Positions 46,442-60,425 of a stretch of 64,000 nt of DNA are shown here, one piece after another; position 1 is the stretch's first letter; each line of letters opens with the position of its first letter. Origin of the DNA: Sycobia sp. Sy_11 (lineage: Eukaryota; Arthropoda; Insecta; Hymenoptera; Epichrysomallidae). Location: contig JACCIC010000035.1 of assembly GCA_018907035.1 (NCBI GenBank), positions 744,001 through 808,000 of the forward strand. The letters run 5' to 3'. The notes under the pieces are model-generated. The model was not told the DNA's origin. It saw only the letters and a list, made by a program, of their open reading frames with translations, and searched no databases. Both the position numbers and the translations under genes were made by a program.

Positions 46442-49400
46442 TTAACTGTTATTTTCCCGCCGTTCCCGCGGCGCATCCGGGGCGATCGCGATTTATCGAC
46501 GGGGCTTTATTGCCGCGCGCCCGCGAGCCGCTTCCGAGCGTTCTTTATGCTAAGCAGCCGGGGGCCGGGGATCGTCGCGCGCGCGTCGGTCCTCTCCCTC
46601 GCCGAGCCATTGGAGGCGCGCTCGAGCGGAAACGCACGAGCCCCCGGCGCGCCTCCCAGTACCCCTCCCCCCCCCGAAAAAAGTGCGCGATCCATTTGCC
46701 CGACACCTCGACGGGCGCGCGACTTCATTTTTTCCCCGTATCCTCGAAGGCGGGCCCCGGGGCGCCCTCGCCTTCCTCCGCCGCCGCCCCTTCGACGCGC
46801 GTGCCTCCATACATTCTCGCAACGGTTTCTCCAATTGCCCCGATATTTTTGCCCGGCCATTTCGCAAGAGGCCTTCTTCGATCCGTACATATTCATGCAT
46901 ACCTTGTGAATTACGCCCCGTTGAATTGTCGAGATGAATTAATGGGAAGGCCGGACGTTTATCGTTTCGTAAATAAAGCAAAAGATTGCCGCGTATAAAC
47001 ATTTAGTTTAGACGTTGCGTTTATTTTCGGCGGGGCGAGCGCGAACGAGGCGATAAAATACCGATAATGGACGGGCGGAGGAGGCCAAAATCATCGTTTC
47101 CCGCTTTTATTTATCGGAGCGTAATGCTCGCCGGGGCAAAAATCGTATATCATCACGGGGGCATCCGCGGCACCGGTGGCAACGTCCTCCTCCAGGAGCG
47201 AGACCAGTGCCCCCTCGCCCAATTAAATGCGAACGCGCGCGTTTACGGCGCACGGCCGGGCCGAGATCCCGCGGACTTTTACCGATGCGCGGCCCCATCG
47301 ACGCGCAGCGGGGCTTTAAATCAGAGCGCGGCCGGCGGACGCGACTGCCTTGCGCGGGACGGACGTCGCCGCGGCTCCGTCCGGCTCGCTTCGGGCCTTT
47401 TGACAGCCGCCCCGTCCAATCGCGCCTCGCGAGCCGATGGCGTTTTACGATTCACGCCGCCGCACGCCCGTAAAGTTCTACGCATCGCTCGCCGCTAATT
47501 TGATTCGCCGTTTCACTTTGGCGCGACGAATGCGCGCGCGTATAAATACCCGGTCGCGGACCGCGAAGGGGGTCGGGAGGCTCCTCTTGGAAACGGACGC
47601 CCGGCTCGTCGTCGGGGACGCGGGATATTCGGCGTGCTCCCGTTCGGGTTCCGGAAAGAAGCCGATTAGCCGGGCGGCGATAACGGAAATCCTGGGAGCG
47701 GACGCTGTGCCGGCTACCGAGTGCCGGAGGCGGCAGAGCAGCCGGGGCGAGAGGGTAAGAAAAAGGCGGGGGTCGCGGGGGGGTCGGCAGTGGGTCAAGT
47801 GGACCGTGGGCGAGTGCCTCGGGAGTCGGGCCGGGCGGGCAGGAATTATTAGATCGGCCCCCGATATAAGACGGGTCGGGATTTATGTAGTGTTAAATAT
47901 GCGGCGCCCCGTCCGCGCGCCGCGGCGTCCGAGGCTGCGGGCGCCGCCGCCGCCCGGTCCCGGGGTCTTCGCTTAATTGGAAAGCCAGGGAGTTTCCGAA
48001 CAGTTTAACCGGCCCTCGGAATGGCGCTCTATCTATCCGTCTACGTGTAGCTGGAAGCGCCGTAATGCCGGGGGGGGTGGACTCCCTCGGCATTATCGTC
48101 GCCTGGACACTGGCCGCTGATCCCAGCCCTCGGCTCGACCCGAGCGCCGCGTCGAATTCCACTTTCGGCGACCGAGCCCTCCTTTGGGAATCGCGCCAGG
48201 AGAACCGCTTTCCAATCGCTGCCATTTAAATTGTCCGATTTGGGTGTCCTGCTGCTCCGACCAACTGCCGAGCGGCAAGTGACGAACAATTAGTCCGAAC
48301 GTAATTTTGTAAATAAACGAAAGCCTAGAATTAGATTTTGTAACAATATCAGGGTTCCATATTTTTATAAAAATAGAAATTCATTTAAATTTACGTGTAA
48401 ATCTGGAGTTTCGTAGCACTATATGTGGTCGATTCAAAGAACTATCTTCATCGCGAGAGCAACGCTTAGTTTCGGATGAAAAAATTCTAATATTGACTGA
48501 AATGACCAAGATCTATAGTGAAGACACGAAATATAAAAATTAATGCATTCATTTATATTGTCATATTCGAAAATAGAATACTTAAGTACATAAAGAACCA
48601 CAATAATTCAGTTCTTGTATCAAATCGCAGTGATGGCAGCGATAAATTTGAGTAATTGTATAATCTTCTTTTAAACTGATAATGTTTTATATCATGTTCT
48701 ATGACTATCTATATATTATAAGATTAAATAGATTCTGTTTATTTTGTCATAACGTAAATAAAAATAAGAAGTCTGAATATGCATATGAAAATATTCATGT
48801 TACATTTCTTCTATTAAAATTAAAACCTTATATTAATTATAATAAAAAAATAGAATTACAATTAGATAAAGAATGCATTTGAAATAAAGTAAATATTTTG
48901 AAAATATTTTCGCATATACTTAAATTTAATGAATTCAGATAAAATGTTATTTAATTTAGAAAAATGCCGTACATCGTTCTAAACATAATTTTTCTGTAAA
49001 ACAACAGTGTATATTCAAAAGTTAAATAGTTTGAAATAGGCCGGTTTTTGTAAGACAATAAAATTATTTTAATAAACTTTAATCATTAAGATAGGTAAAT
49101 ATATGAAAATATTTAATTAACTAGCATACTTCGCCTATTGAGACAGAGAGATAATTTAATAAAATTTTTGCGTATTAAAATTAATTGAAAAACTTTTTTC
49201 CAGCTTGAGCTCGTAACGTCGATATGGAGAGAATTCACTTCGCGTTCTACGTGATGCAAATGTAATAATATTAATGTTGCGATCGTATTTTCACGTATAT
49301 TGAATAACACTTACGATTATAATTTTCGTAAAATTTCCGAGCTGTCGAATGAAATAATTAAATCCCGTAGATATCTAAATAAGAATGATTCTATTCAGAT

Positions 49401-49460
49401 ATAAAATAACAGTTGCCGATACAAATTGCACGAAGTAAATTATACGGAGAATAAATAAAA
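46111..49460. other. GC-rich block with CT tract, then AT-rich block
   Basis: 46111-48300 is strongly GC- and CpG-rich with (CT)n at 46406-46438 and C-runs near 46665. Frames of up to 252 codons overlap on both strands (for example 46240-46998 plus and 46507-47002 minus) and consist of Arg/Pro/Ala/Ser. 48301-49460 is AT-rich with short A/T-derived frames and no feature I can support. Confidence 0.65.
46406..46438. repeat. (CT)n microsatellite
   Basis: Thirty-three bases of CT repeat inside a GC-rich block. Confidence 0.95.
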
Positions 49461-50580
49461 CCGAAACGCCGTGACCGATGAGAGAAAATGTTTTAATTGC
49501 ACATGGGATGCCGTGCAGAAGAACGGCGAGGAGTCGAACCAAGTCGGAATACCGAAGTGTCTAAGGATATATAGAAACGAGCGCACGCGTCCGAGAGTCT
49601 GTATTAGGATTCCGCTCGGCGTATACACGCTTAATCGAAGGCTCTGCGAACCTTTGACCGCTGGGGTGGACGTTTGCCACGACGTTGTTTCATAGGCCGT
49701 TAGCTGCGAAAAGCTCGTTCGTCCGATGGGCCACTTCTCGGCAGCGCTGCCGCTCTGACCCTAATAACATCGAAATAAATTGGAAGCGGAGAGGACGGGA
49801 GCGAGGACGGCGAGGGGCTGGGGAGGCAAATGGACAGGAATACGTCTGTTCCAGATTTTTCATCGGACCGTTCAATCTTCCCTTGGTCCGGCTCGCTCGG
49901 TTTTATAGCCGGGGTGGTTTTCTTGCAGGGCCCTGTACGCGCAGCGTTATTGCTTAAATAATACAATCTCGTTAAACACTTCTGCTTTCTCCGCATATAC
50001 AATGAAAAGAGCTTGTGTTGCCTGCTTTCTTCCTGCACTGAGCTGACTAGTAGATAACGCGCTGTACAAGGGTGCGACACCCCCCTCCCCCCGCGGAACG
50101 CGGTCGCAGAGCATTAAAATAATATATATCGAGAGGGAAAATGACGGGTGCGCAGACGTATACGTAGATATGGAGGGATGGAGAGGGATATGAAGAAGCG
50201 ACGCGCATTGAGGAGGAGAAAAAATTGCGGGGCTTTTCTTGCCGGGCCGGTGGAATGCGTGTACGCGCGGCGAGGCAGAGGGGCGTAGTAACTCGCGATC
50301 AGGTGGTTCGCATACTTCCATCCCTCCACGCGCGCCCGAGCCTACCTCTCCGCTTATAAATCTCCGCGGCACGCGATGATCGAAAAATATTACAAGAATA
50401 TATCAGAGCCGTCGGCACCCCCGACACTTCGCCGCGCCCCCCCCCTCCGCCGCCCGGCTATCCTTCTCCCTCGCGCCTTCCGTTTCTCTTATTTTCCTTC
50501 TCGCTCTGGCTCCCTCTCTCTATCTCACCTCTTTTCGAGAGAGGAAGGCAGAGAGATAGAGAGATGGAAAGAGAGAGTGT

Positions 50581-50581
50581 A

Positions 50582-50634
<53 letters not shown>
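50581..50634. repeat. (AG)n microsatellite with one interruption
   Basis: AG at 50581-50593, a single C, then AG at 50595-50634. It is part of a 120-base purine-rich stretch from about 50537 to 50654. Confidence 0.95.
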
Positions 50635-50637
<3 letters not shown>

Positions 50638-50903
50638 GGGAGGGAGAGCGAGAGTATACGCGCACTCGCGAGCCGAGCGAGTTATTCGGGGGGGACGCGC
50701 GAGGCGGGGCGACGTCTATATCCCGGGACAATGATATGTGACCCGAGCAATATCAATAATTTTCCCATTTCTCCGCAGTATTTTTCCCGATATCCGCGCC
50801 ACCCCTTGCGCCCCTTTTCAAGCGAGAGCTCCTTTTTTCCAGGCCGCGACCTGCCCGACAGCGCGCTCCGTCGGACGGCGATATCCGAACGAGAACCTAA
50901 GGA

Positions 50904-50906
<3 letters not shown>

Positions 50907-50957
<51 letters not shown>
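50907..50957. repeat. (AG)n microsatellite
   Basis: Fifty-one bases of uninterrupted AG in the same orientation as the tract 270 bases upstream. Long homopurine mirror repeats of this kind can adopt triplex (H-DNA). Confidence 0.95.
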
Positions 50958-50962
<5 letters not shown>

Positions 50963-51720
50963 AGAGACTGTACGAATATCTTGACGGACTGTTCGCTTCG
51001 ACTTCAAGGCCAGATTTACTTACACCGTAGTACACTTGAGCGTCTTTCTTTGACCCGCCAGGCGAGGATTTATGGCCTTCTGAATTAAATGCAAATTTGT
51101 TTGAACTTTTACGATGCGTTTGGATCAGGAGCGCATAACTAAATACGCGATGCCTCGTGTTTCTGAAGATTACAATCAGATTTTATTCGAACGTTTAAGT
51201 AATTATTGGTATCTGCTCATTCATTTTTCAATTATTTTTTTTAGTAGTTAATTTTAATTTTCTTTTTTTTCTTATATAAACTCACAGAGACAATAAATCA
51301 GAAAAGTTATAAGCTGACGTTTATTTAATAGACTTTGGTCGGTTCACCATGAGAAAGCTATTTTCGCGAACCTCATGTAGAAGGAAAGCCAAAGTAAATC
51401 GTACACATCCATTCAATTAGTTATTATTTAATTATTATTTTTGCAGATGATTGATAATAACCCACAAATCAGTTACACATTTTTCGTAAATATGCAATAC
51501 GTAAGAAAATAAATAATTACTTAAAATTTATATTTATGCATTAAACGAAACTTATTGTATGAAACAGCTTTAAAAAAATTGCCTGAGAAGGATCGCTATT
51601 ACTGCACAAACCAGATTTCAATTTAATTGAGTTTATTTTTTCATATAAACTAATATTTATTTTATTGAAATCTAACAAGGCAAAATTAATACGCGCGTAT
51701 TTTAAGAAACAAAGAGGCAT

Positions 51721-53060
51721 TCTCGTGAAGAAGGCGGATAAACATTAATTGCAAGCGTTAAAAGTATCCGAGGAAAAACAGAAATGGCGAAGGGAAACCG
51801 TAAGCGGGAGCGAGAGTGACTGGCCAATCGATGCGGCTGCCGGCCGATCCGGAGCCTCGTCGGTCCATTCCCGAAGGCGAATAATAGTTCAATAGCAATT
51901 AGCGAGAGGGAGTTTCGGGATGCTGCGGTTGCGGGCCATAAAAAGAAAGTGCCGGTAGGTAAGTAGGCAGCGCGCGGCCGTCCCAGCATTAACTGCCCCC
52001 GCGGCCGGCCGCTCCGGGACCGCCCGACGTTAATTGAACGCACGGCTCGTAACTGCGTCGCGACGCCCGCGCCCAGGCCGGCCCTATTGCGAAAGGCCGC
52101 TCGCGAGAGAATCTATACCACTTACTTTTACGGCCGGGCCTGCCCGCTCGAGTGTCCGCCGCTTTTCCGGGGGGTGGCGGTGGCGGTGGTGGGGGAGGGG
52201 GGGGGTTGGAGCAATAAAATTCCATCCTGACCTGCACCCCCTCTGCCTCGCAGATCCCTCGCAGCCCTCACCCCGTGGCCCCACCGGCTCGATTCGCTCG
52301 ACTTATGACATTGGCCTCGGAGAACAAAATTTAACGAACTCCCATCCAGCTCGGCCTCCCCTCTATCCCGGGCTCGCGTGGGACGTGGCCTCTGTGCTCA
52401 TCTCTTTCCAATCTTTACGGCCCTCCGAGCTTACGTCCTCGATTGCGTCGACGGCGGTTTTACTGGCTCTCGAAGAAAAATTGCGAAATGGCGTGGGGCG
52501 CGGGCGTTTTTAAATTAAATGCTCCAAACTGTCGTTGGGATGCAATCTCAGCAGTATGTGCTTTTAAAGGAAAAGTATATTGATTTAATAGAGCCAATAA
52601 TTGGTGACTGCCATAATTGTATTTATTTATTTATTTGCGATTTATTCCACCGGCCAACGATTCTTTCATAAAAATCTATAAAAAAAGGAAAAAAGAACAT
52701 TTGGATGTTTTTTTTACATATTTTTATGTATTATTCTCATAATTACTACAATATTATCGTCACGTTGTATCGAATTGTGTTTTTTTTAATGTGCTCATGT
52801 CCATGTACGACGCCTGGACTTATTTACGTATTTGCACGTTGAAAAGATGAACGCAGATTTTAACGTGATATCTACATTTTCTTATAAATAATTCGAATTT
52901 CTCACGTCATTTTAGGGCTTCTTCGCTGTTAATAAAAACGTTACGAAAAAATTAGGTCGCATTTTCGAATTTGTTATTACCGACGATAAAACAAAAGAAT
53001 TGTAAAAATTAATATTGCTGGAAACACCTTGCCACTTTTGTTACGATTATATGCTTAATG
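51721..53060. other. GC-rich block with G tract, then AT-rich block
   Basis: 51721-52520 is GC-rich with a GGTGGCGGTGG-type G-rich stretch at 52169-52207. 52521-53060 is AT-rich and includes a TTTATTTATTTATTT run at about 52619-52636. Frames are low-complexity; no gene is supported. Confidence 0.65.
52169..52207 (+). other. G-quadruplex-type G-rich stretch
   Basis: Six Gs, repeated GGTGGC units, then five and nine Gs in 39 bases, with short loops. The minus-strand reading of this stretch is a poly-Pro string in an open frame, which is an artefact of the repeat. Confidence 0.65.
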
Positions 53061-56000
53061 GCGAATGACGAAGAGATAAAAATTCTAGATCACTGCGAAG
53101 ACATCGAGAGAGCGGAAAGTAGGATGGGCAAGAGGCTCGGGAAAAACTCTCGGGTCCTGAAAAGTTCGTCGGCGAGCCCGCAAAAAAAAAAAAAAATGAA
53201 GAAGAAAAAATAGGAAAATAAAACAGTTGTTTGATGCTGATTTTCTGGCCCGGCCGGAGTGCATTAGCGGGGCGCTCGCCCGCTGGGAAGGAAAAAAAGG
53301 CGGTCAGAGCCGCGCGTATAGTCGGGCGAGCCGGCGGGCTCGTCCGCGGTTTTAAGGGCCCACCGCGCCGCGGCCGCACAGACAGAAAACTTTACGAGCA
53401 CCTCGTGAGCGCGCGCGTACGCGCACGCCCGCGCATCAACCCCCCCCCCCCTTCCGTCCCGGCGGCCGCCTCCGCGCCCGCTCGTATATCAGCCCGTGCG
53501 GTTTTGAAATTATTTTTACGTCCCCGGCGCTCAAAGGCCGCGGTTCCGCGGGATATCGCAAATCGACGCCGCCGCCGCCGCATAAAGACAATATTGCCCG
53601 CGCGATGGAGAGTGCGCCGAGCTCTCGTCCTCGGATCCTCGCCTTATGCAATCTCAATCTTCTGCGCGCGAGCGCGCCGCAATTGTTAAAAAAATAAAAC
53701 GAGGGTGTGGGGGTCATTACGTCAGTCCGACGCCGGGCTGACAGGCGCGTAGTTAATTGTAATACCTTCGAGCCGGCGGATGGGCGCCGGCGATCTACGA
53801 CGATCGATGGATTCGAGACCCCCCCCCCGCCGCCCGGCCATTTTCTTCCTTTCGAGAGGCCGCTTCCGTTTGTATCAATTAACGGGGAAGAGGACAAAGA
53901 CGGATCCAACTCCGACCGATAAAGAGAATTGGGTCTCGACCGGGAGAAGGGCGCCGGGGATAAAGCCTGGCGCGCGCTTTTCTTATATCGTCGGGCGCAT
54001 CGGCGGGTTTGCGGGAGGAGAGCGGGACCGTCGCGCGCGTCTCCTCGACTCCTATATAAATCAGCCCCGATAGTAAATAACATCGAGTGCGCGGGAATGA
54101 CGCGCGGCTGGGACGCGAGCGCGCGAAATGAAGCGGTCGTCCCGAGGACTGCTACGTCTAAGGGCACTACGTCTTTCGCAGCCTCAGCCCTCTCCTCGAG
54201 GGCCGTCGGCGGCGCCGCCCGCTCTCGAGTGGCTCGACCCCCGGTGGACGACATCCATCAAGGCGACTCGGACGATCGGATTCCGCTTTGCTTGGCCACG
54301 ATCGACGCGCCCGGGAAAAGGGAGCGAGCGTACTTTCGTCCTTTCCTCCTTCGGCGGAAAATATACGTGGCCTTGATACGAAGGAAAGTGAGCATAGCCT
54401 CGGAAACTGCGGTATTTCTCCCAGGCTGCTTAATTAATTATACCGTACTATTAGCTTATTGCTTTTTATATTATTTTCAAGAAAAAAAAAAAAAAACAAT
54501 TATGCATCACTAGCCAGTTGGATGAATCGCGTAAGTAAAGCTGTTTTTAGTGCAGGCTGTTTCGGGATCGGCTCGTCGGACATTAAAATGAGATGGTGAA
54601 GAAAAAATGAAAAAAGAAAAAATAGTTTCGCACAGAGGGCGGTGAGAAATTTGTTGAAGCAATGGTCGATGCAAAGCCGGGCACAGTCGGTGTGAGCCAA
54701 GCTAAGTGACGCATTGCTAGTTCTCCCGGCGACTCCGCGAGCAGGAACACGATGCGCTCTTAAGTGGGACCCTCGCGCCCTCGTCCTCTGCCGCTCCTCG
54801 AGGAGGAAAGAAACGCTGGAATCGAAGGGTCGCGTCCCCCTCCCCATCCCCCTCCCCATACCCCTCCCCCCTCCCTCTCAACCATGGAGCCGCGCTGTAT
54901 CGCGCGGTGGGCTGCGCGCGCCTGCCGGAGAGTCGCGCCCGCTGATTTATGCCGAGAAGCGTGATTTATAAGGAAGAGAGCGCGGGATTGAGTCGCAACA
55001 CGGCGCCGACTTATCGCGAGTGGGTAGAAACGACGCGATCTCCCACCCGGGAGGGAAACAAGAAGAGGGGAAAAGAAAGAAAGAGAGGGAGAGAGAAGCG
55101 CGAGGGAGGCTTAATCGTCGTGCTTCGAATCGCTCATCGAATTGTTCCAAGCAGATATTGAGAGGGATAGATATGAACATGTATATTTATTAATACTAAG
55201 GAATTCCACAATAGTTTATAATAATATTTATATCACTGCACACGATGTATAATAATGTTGAGTGTATACAAGGTAAACAACGTCGCAATTAAATCTAACA
55301 AAAATTAAACAAGAGTTAAAGTTATAAAATTATTGTGTTTAAAGTAATGAAAACAATGAGGTACATTCGGATATTGGGAGATCATATTTTGTAGCAATAC
55401 TATTGCTAGCTTATTAAGTCAGTTTAGATGATATTTACATACGTATTGTATACACAATTGAATTTGGTAAATGAGAACCAAATTAACAGTTTAAGATCAT
55501 TCTGTCAGTAAGCGTTGTTAATAAAAATTACGTATTACGTCAGGAATGTGCGGCTCATAAATTGTTCCTAAATCTCGAACAAAAAACTGTTAGCAGTAAT
55601 TGCAGAATTGGTTATTTTATTTTTTTTTGTCAAAATTTGTTCATATTATGCTCGGCCGTGAAATTCATTTATTATAGCTTTATTTTTGCGGGTCCTCGTT
55701 GCAGAAAAGTGGTATAAATTATATATCCTGACTATTTATAAATAATTAATTATTTTTAGCATTCAACGATTAGTAATATTAAATCACCACGTTTTATGTT
55801 TTTTTTTATCCTACATAGTTAGAATAAGACTTTTGAATAAATTACATAAAAAAAAAACGAGACTATTCGTTTTCTGCCAATAATATTTATTTATTTGTTC
55901 ATGTAAATTATGTTCTCTTTTTGGGCTCGAAATGGGCAAACGCAGCGACCAAAATTTTCGCTTTTGATCGAATTTTCATTTCGTTCTTTTTACGTGTAAA

Positions 56001-56570
56001 ACATCCGTACAATAATTACTATGGCTTAGTCATCTGATATATCTACTACTACTATACCTAGAACTACTTTAACAGACTCTTGAATATTAATTCAAGGACT
56101 ATTCATAATTTTTTTTTCTCCATTTATTTGACCATGCAGAAAAGGAACTTTTAATATTTCCGAAACTTACCGGCATATATTTTATTTTTGTGACAAAAAT
56201 CGTTACACTTTAATGGTCAATTTTTTTCAAAGGTGAAAAATCGAAAGTGTGAAGATGCAATATGGTTACCAAGGCACAGACACTATCGATACCTAATTTC
56301 TTATACAATATAATGGTAGAATTTGTTTTAAAAAACAATTTGTAATGTTATGTTTTTATGTTGAAAATTAAGAAATATTCTTTTGAGAATTTCTTAGTTG
56401 ATATATCTTTGTAGCCTGACATGTATGAAAACTCCTAGATATTTTAAATATTCATTAAATATGCTTATTCAGCATATATTTTACGATTTCCTCCAGTGAT
56501 GGAATTATTATATAATCGAACATCAGTTGAATATAAGTAGTCAAACAAATGACGTGCAATATTTAGTCGG
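53061..56570. other. GC-rich block, C-rich repeat, then AT-rich block
   Basis: 53061-54430 is very GC-rich with C-runs at 53441-53451 and 53820-53829 and the 272-codon minus frame 53436-54254, which is Arg/Ser/Pro-rich and overlapped by four plus-strand frames. An A-run lies at 54482-54495. 54531-55170 holds a C-rich repeat and GA-rich DNA near 55065-55100. 55171-56570 is AT-rich, 1.4 kb, with stops everywhere and nothing I can name. Confidence 0.65.
54836..54879 (+). repeat. C-rich repeat, i-motif-type
   Basis: CCCC and CCCCC runs separated by T, AT or ATA recur with a period of about eleven to twelve bases. This fits a short decayed minisatellite; the minus strand has at least four G4 runs with short loops. 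Confidence 0.8.
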
Positions 56571-58790
56571 TACAGTGAAACGAAATCAGACGAGACGCTG
56601 TCTCGAGCTCGCAAGCGGTTTTCCGGGGCGAAGAAATGGTTAAGACCGCCGAGGCGCGTGGGAAAAAAAGGCGAATGGGGTTTCGGCATTGTTAAACGGT
56701 CGCGGTGACTGATGAAAATTGGGTAAATAGTAAATTAAAAGAAAGGGGGGGGTGGGTTTATTGGCCTTGTGCAAAGGACTAATTACCGGTGGGGAGAAAT
56801 ATTGAGGGAACGAATCGGGCGTGAAAGGCGGCGGGGCGTGCGGCGGAGCCGCGAGTATAATGAGCGTCTACGTGCGGCGGCACCACACGCAGTATCTTTA
56901 TTGGCAGTCCTGTACTTTTGCGCGACCGCATCTCGCGGTTACCTTTAGCGCGCCGACAAAGTCCCTTCTATTAATCCCAATCGCGCCGCGATAATAAGTA
57001 TCAATTAGACAGGCCATGTGACGACTGAGGACCTAATTGAATCCGTAATGGGCCCCGAGCCGCGCGCTGCATAAAATTCCATTTATTTTCGCCCGCTTCA
57101 CAGACACGCGCCCGATAAATAATGCGCGCGGGATTTGATTTAGCTCCTTCCCATTTGTTCACGGTCTCTTCGGAAAAATGAATTGCGCTCATTATGCGCC
57201 ACGGCCTTTTTCTATTTAAGTCGCCTCGCCAGCTCATTGTGTTCCATTCTGGATTGAACGAACGCGCTTACGACGTAGTTTAGTTTTTCCATTAAAATCT
57301 TTCGCGAATAAATTAATATTTTTGTCTTGCCTTATGTACGATTATTTTTCTCAAATTAATATTGGACGATCTCGAACATTCTTTTATTTTATATTATATT
57401 CAACATTCTCGTTCGACACAAGGAATGCGTAATTTATGGATCGATGTAAATACTGGTTCAAGGGAAAGGAATGAAATAAAAATCAAACGGACAAAAGGAA
57501 GATTTATTTACCGAAACGTTAATTTACTGTTTTGTTTTACAGTCGCATCGACAGTGAGAAATAGAAGAAGCCAGCGCTAATTTAGCCGGGTGACCATTTA
57601 TAAATTGTGAGAAAAGATGGGAACCGAGGGAGGGAGGGAAACGCAACTATTCCAAAGGACGGGCAGGAGGAGGGGTGGGGGGTAGGGGCGAGAAGGAGGT
57701 AAGGAACGAGCGGGAAAAATGAAAAATCAGTATCAGATGCCGAATCGGCGATAAGGATTCGCACGCAGCGCGCGAGCGCAGAGATGCGTAAGGGGCTCCC
57801 GCCGGGCGAGGTGTTTGTCGCGCGCTCCCGCGGAGGGAGGAGGGGCTCTCTTTCTCTTTCTCTCGAGCGATCGCGCGATAAGACCTCTCGTTTCCACATT
57901 GGCAGCTATTACTTACGGGGCGATAAGCTGCCACGCGCGGCGTTATTAACGTCGCTCCGCAGCGGCGCGGGCGCGGCGGGCTTATTCGGGGACCTCGGCC
58001 GCGGCGGGGCCGCCTTGGCCGAGCGGACCGGTTCCCTATCGCGGGCGCTCGCTCGAGAGCTCATTAATTGTCGGGAGGATCGACGGACAAATTGGCCGAT
58101 AAGCCTCGACTTAATAGCATTTTCTAGATATTTCGGCCTCCGAGCAGAGCAGATGCGCCCGTTCTTTTTTTTTCCTTCCTGGTTCAATTTTATTCGACGG
58201 TTGAGTAATGTAATGTCCAATTCTTTCGCTTTTACAATTACCTTTCTCATGCAGAAAATTCAATTATTTTAATGAAAAAGAAAGCATGAAAGTATAGATT
58301 GACGCATCGAGCGTAAGGTTTATACATGGATAATAATCTTTAATTCTTTACGCGTTGTGTCGAAATCTGACCATCTATTGCATGTATTTTTGCCTGCAAG
58401 TAATATTTTGTGTGTCTAAACGATGTCTAAATGTATAAAATTTTAGTTATTGATAGTCATATCAATATCATCAATTTATTTTTATTGTTTTCTTTTAACT
58501 ATTGCTTTATTTCTGTGCGTAATTACAAGAACGACACAACAGATATTGATGATTCTTATTGATGCCTTCCAAAATGAGTCCTTGCTCTTCTATAAGAATG
58601 GTATGTTTTTTACTCATTACAACTCGTACTTGCCTTTGAATAAATGTTCAATGTAGGTCAATAATATGTTTTCATACCAAATTCCAAGAATAATAATTCA
58701 AATAAAAAAAATCTATGAATTGATGATCGTGTAAATTCAACTAACTTTAGATTTAGAGGGATATTTTGTAGGTAATCAGAGTTGCCTTGC
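56571..58790. other. two GC-rich blocks with AT-rich interludes
   Basis: 56571-57260 and 57591-58240 are GC-rich, CpG-rich and carry only overlapping low-complexity frames, with a G-run near 56743-56750 and GA/G-rich DNA near 57624-57710. 57261-57590 and 58241-58790 are AT-rich; nothing recognisable lies in them. Confidence 0.65.
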
Positions 58791-59962
58791 TCGATAAAGA
58801 CCAAATCCGTCAAGCATCTCGGATACCCTCCACCGTCAGATTAAAACCAAGAAATCAATTACCGGCACGATTTTTTATCGACAGTGCTGAATCGCGCTTC
58901 TCGCTTAAGCGCATCGAGCGGAGTAATCGCGACGATTACTAACCGGCGACGTGTACGGGAAATAAAGAAATTTCAATGGTATACTGCCGAGTCGGCGAGG
59001 CGCTGAGATATACCGGGGCATTTGGCGAGCTAATCGCTCGACCAGCTCGCGTTCGCGAGCGAGCGTAAAGAATCGTCGCGCGCGTAGAGAGGACGGGATT
59101 AACGTACGGGACCCGAGGCCGCGGGATCACGTTGGGGTCGGATCGAGGTATCTCGCGGGCCGGGAGAGGCGAGCCGAACGCGTCGGCAATACGTTTTCCC
59201 GACTCGATGATCGCCGCACGAGCGAGCGCCGGACGGAAAGCTCGTACCTCGACACGTCGTCTTTATCAACGTTTTGCTTGTACAGCGGTTCTATCAAAAC
59301 CACGGTGGATTGAGTTTAATGAAGTGTCATCAAAAGCTCTCGGATAAATCAAATTTTCAGATTGATGAAATTCTCAAAAAATTTCATTTGCGGTAGCGTA
59401 CAAGCAGCCATATCAAAGTATAATATTATATAATTCTCGGATTGTAATAATCATTATTTACGTCATTATTATATTATAGTAACGAATCAAGAAAAATTAT
59501 TTTACAAATAGTATTTATTTGCTATTCATTTTGTTTCTACGTACGGTCTGATCGGAACCTTCCGTATCTCCTGCTATCTCAATCCCTTTTCACGTCCGGA
59601 CAATTTAATAATATTTCTGTTTACGCAATTTCATTGATCCTCTCGTCGACGTCGATCCTCTTCCATTTTTCTTCGAATTAGCGAATCTGCACTCTTTTCG
59701 GTCGATCCCGTTCCGGGCCCGATTCCCGATTCGAGAATCCGATCGGCCGGTACGCATCGAGGCGATAAATAAAATTTGCCAAGCAATTCGTACTCGGGCG
59801 CCCGAGGAATCGCGGTCCCGGGGGAGGGGGAGAGGGGGTTGTCCCGAGGCCGAGACGGTGGAGGACTTTTATCTCGTTCGATTCTCGCGATTCGCACAAT
59901 AAACAATCCTCGGGGCCCCGACAAAGGGGGACGGGGCGGTCGAGAAACCGGAACATATCTCG

Positions 59963-60000
59963 CGAGCGAACGAGCGAACGAGCGAGCGAGCGAGCGAGCG
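59963..60000. repeat. (CGAG/CGAA)n tetranucleotide repeat
   Basis: CGAGCGAACGAGCGAA units followed by pure GAGC units to 60000 and a short CGCG tail. On the minus strand an open frame reads it as Arg-Ser-Leu-Ala repeats. Confidence 0.9.
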
Positions 60001-60425
60001 CGCGACAAATAAAGCATTATCGTCGAGGCGACAAGTTCTCTCACGCCCGCCGCCCTCCTCGTTGGTGTACCTCGTACCTTCCCTCGCTCTCTATCTCTCC
60101 TTCTCTCGCACGGGCGTGCGTCTAACCGGCCAAGGGATGGAGAGGGACGGGAGGGAGAGAGCGCGCGCGACGGGCAGGCGAGTGAATGAAAGGCGCGAAC
60201 CCGAGCGAGGAATGCCCACGGACATCGAAACATAGCAATGCTTTATGGTGGTCCGCGGCTGAACCTGATTTATAAGTGCATTACCGCGGCCGGCGCGGCG
60301 GGGGAGGGGGGAGCGGAGGGCGAGGAGGGCGAGAGCCACGACGCGCGCGCCAGGGACAGTCCGCGTGGAGTTCCTCGTGCGCAGGTTGTACCGCGCCCCC
60401 ATCTCCGCAAACTTCCTCTCCCTCC

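Larger units (their letters stand above)
49461..51720. other. GC-rich block with two long GA tracts, then AT-rich block
   Basis: 49461-51090 is intermediate to GC-rich. A 74-codon frame from a GTG at 49471 is cysteine-containing but has no ATG and no recognised domain. C-rich DNA lies at 50430-50450; GA tracts lie at 50581-50634 and 50907-50957. 51091-51720 is AT-rich and empty. Confidence 0.65.

Noticed and set aside
46240..46998. 252-codon plus-strand frame
   Set aside because: It crosses a CT microsatellite and is Pro/Ser/Arg-rich; minus-strand frames of 129 and 150 codons overlap it.
49471..49695. 74-codon cysteine-containing frame
   Set aside because: Starts only at a GTG just after a stop, has no ATG, and the cysteine spacing fits no zinc-finger pattern I know.
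53436..54254. 272-codon minus-strand frame
   Set aside because: Low-complexity Arg/Ser/Pro product, includes a C/G-run as poly-Gly, and at least four plus-strand frames overlap it. Expected in stop-poor GC-rich DNA.
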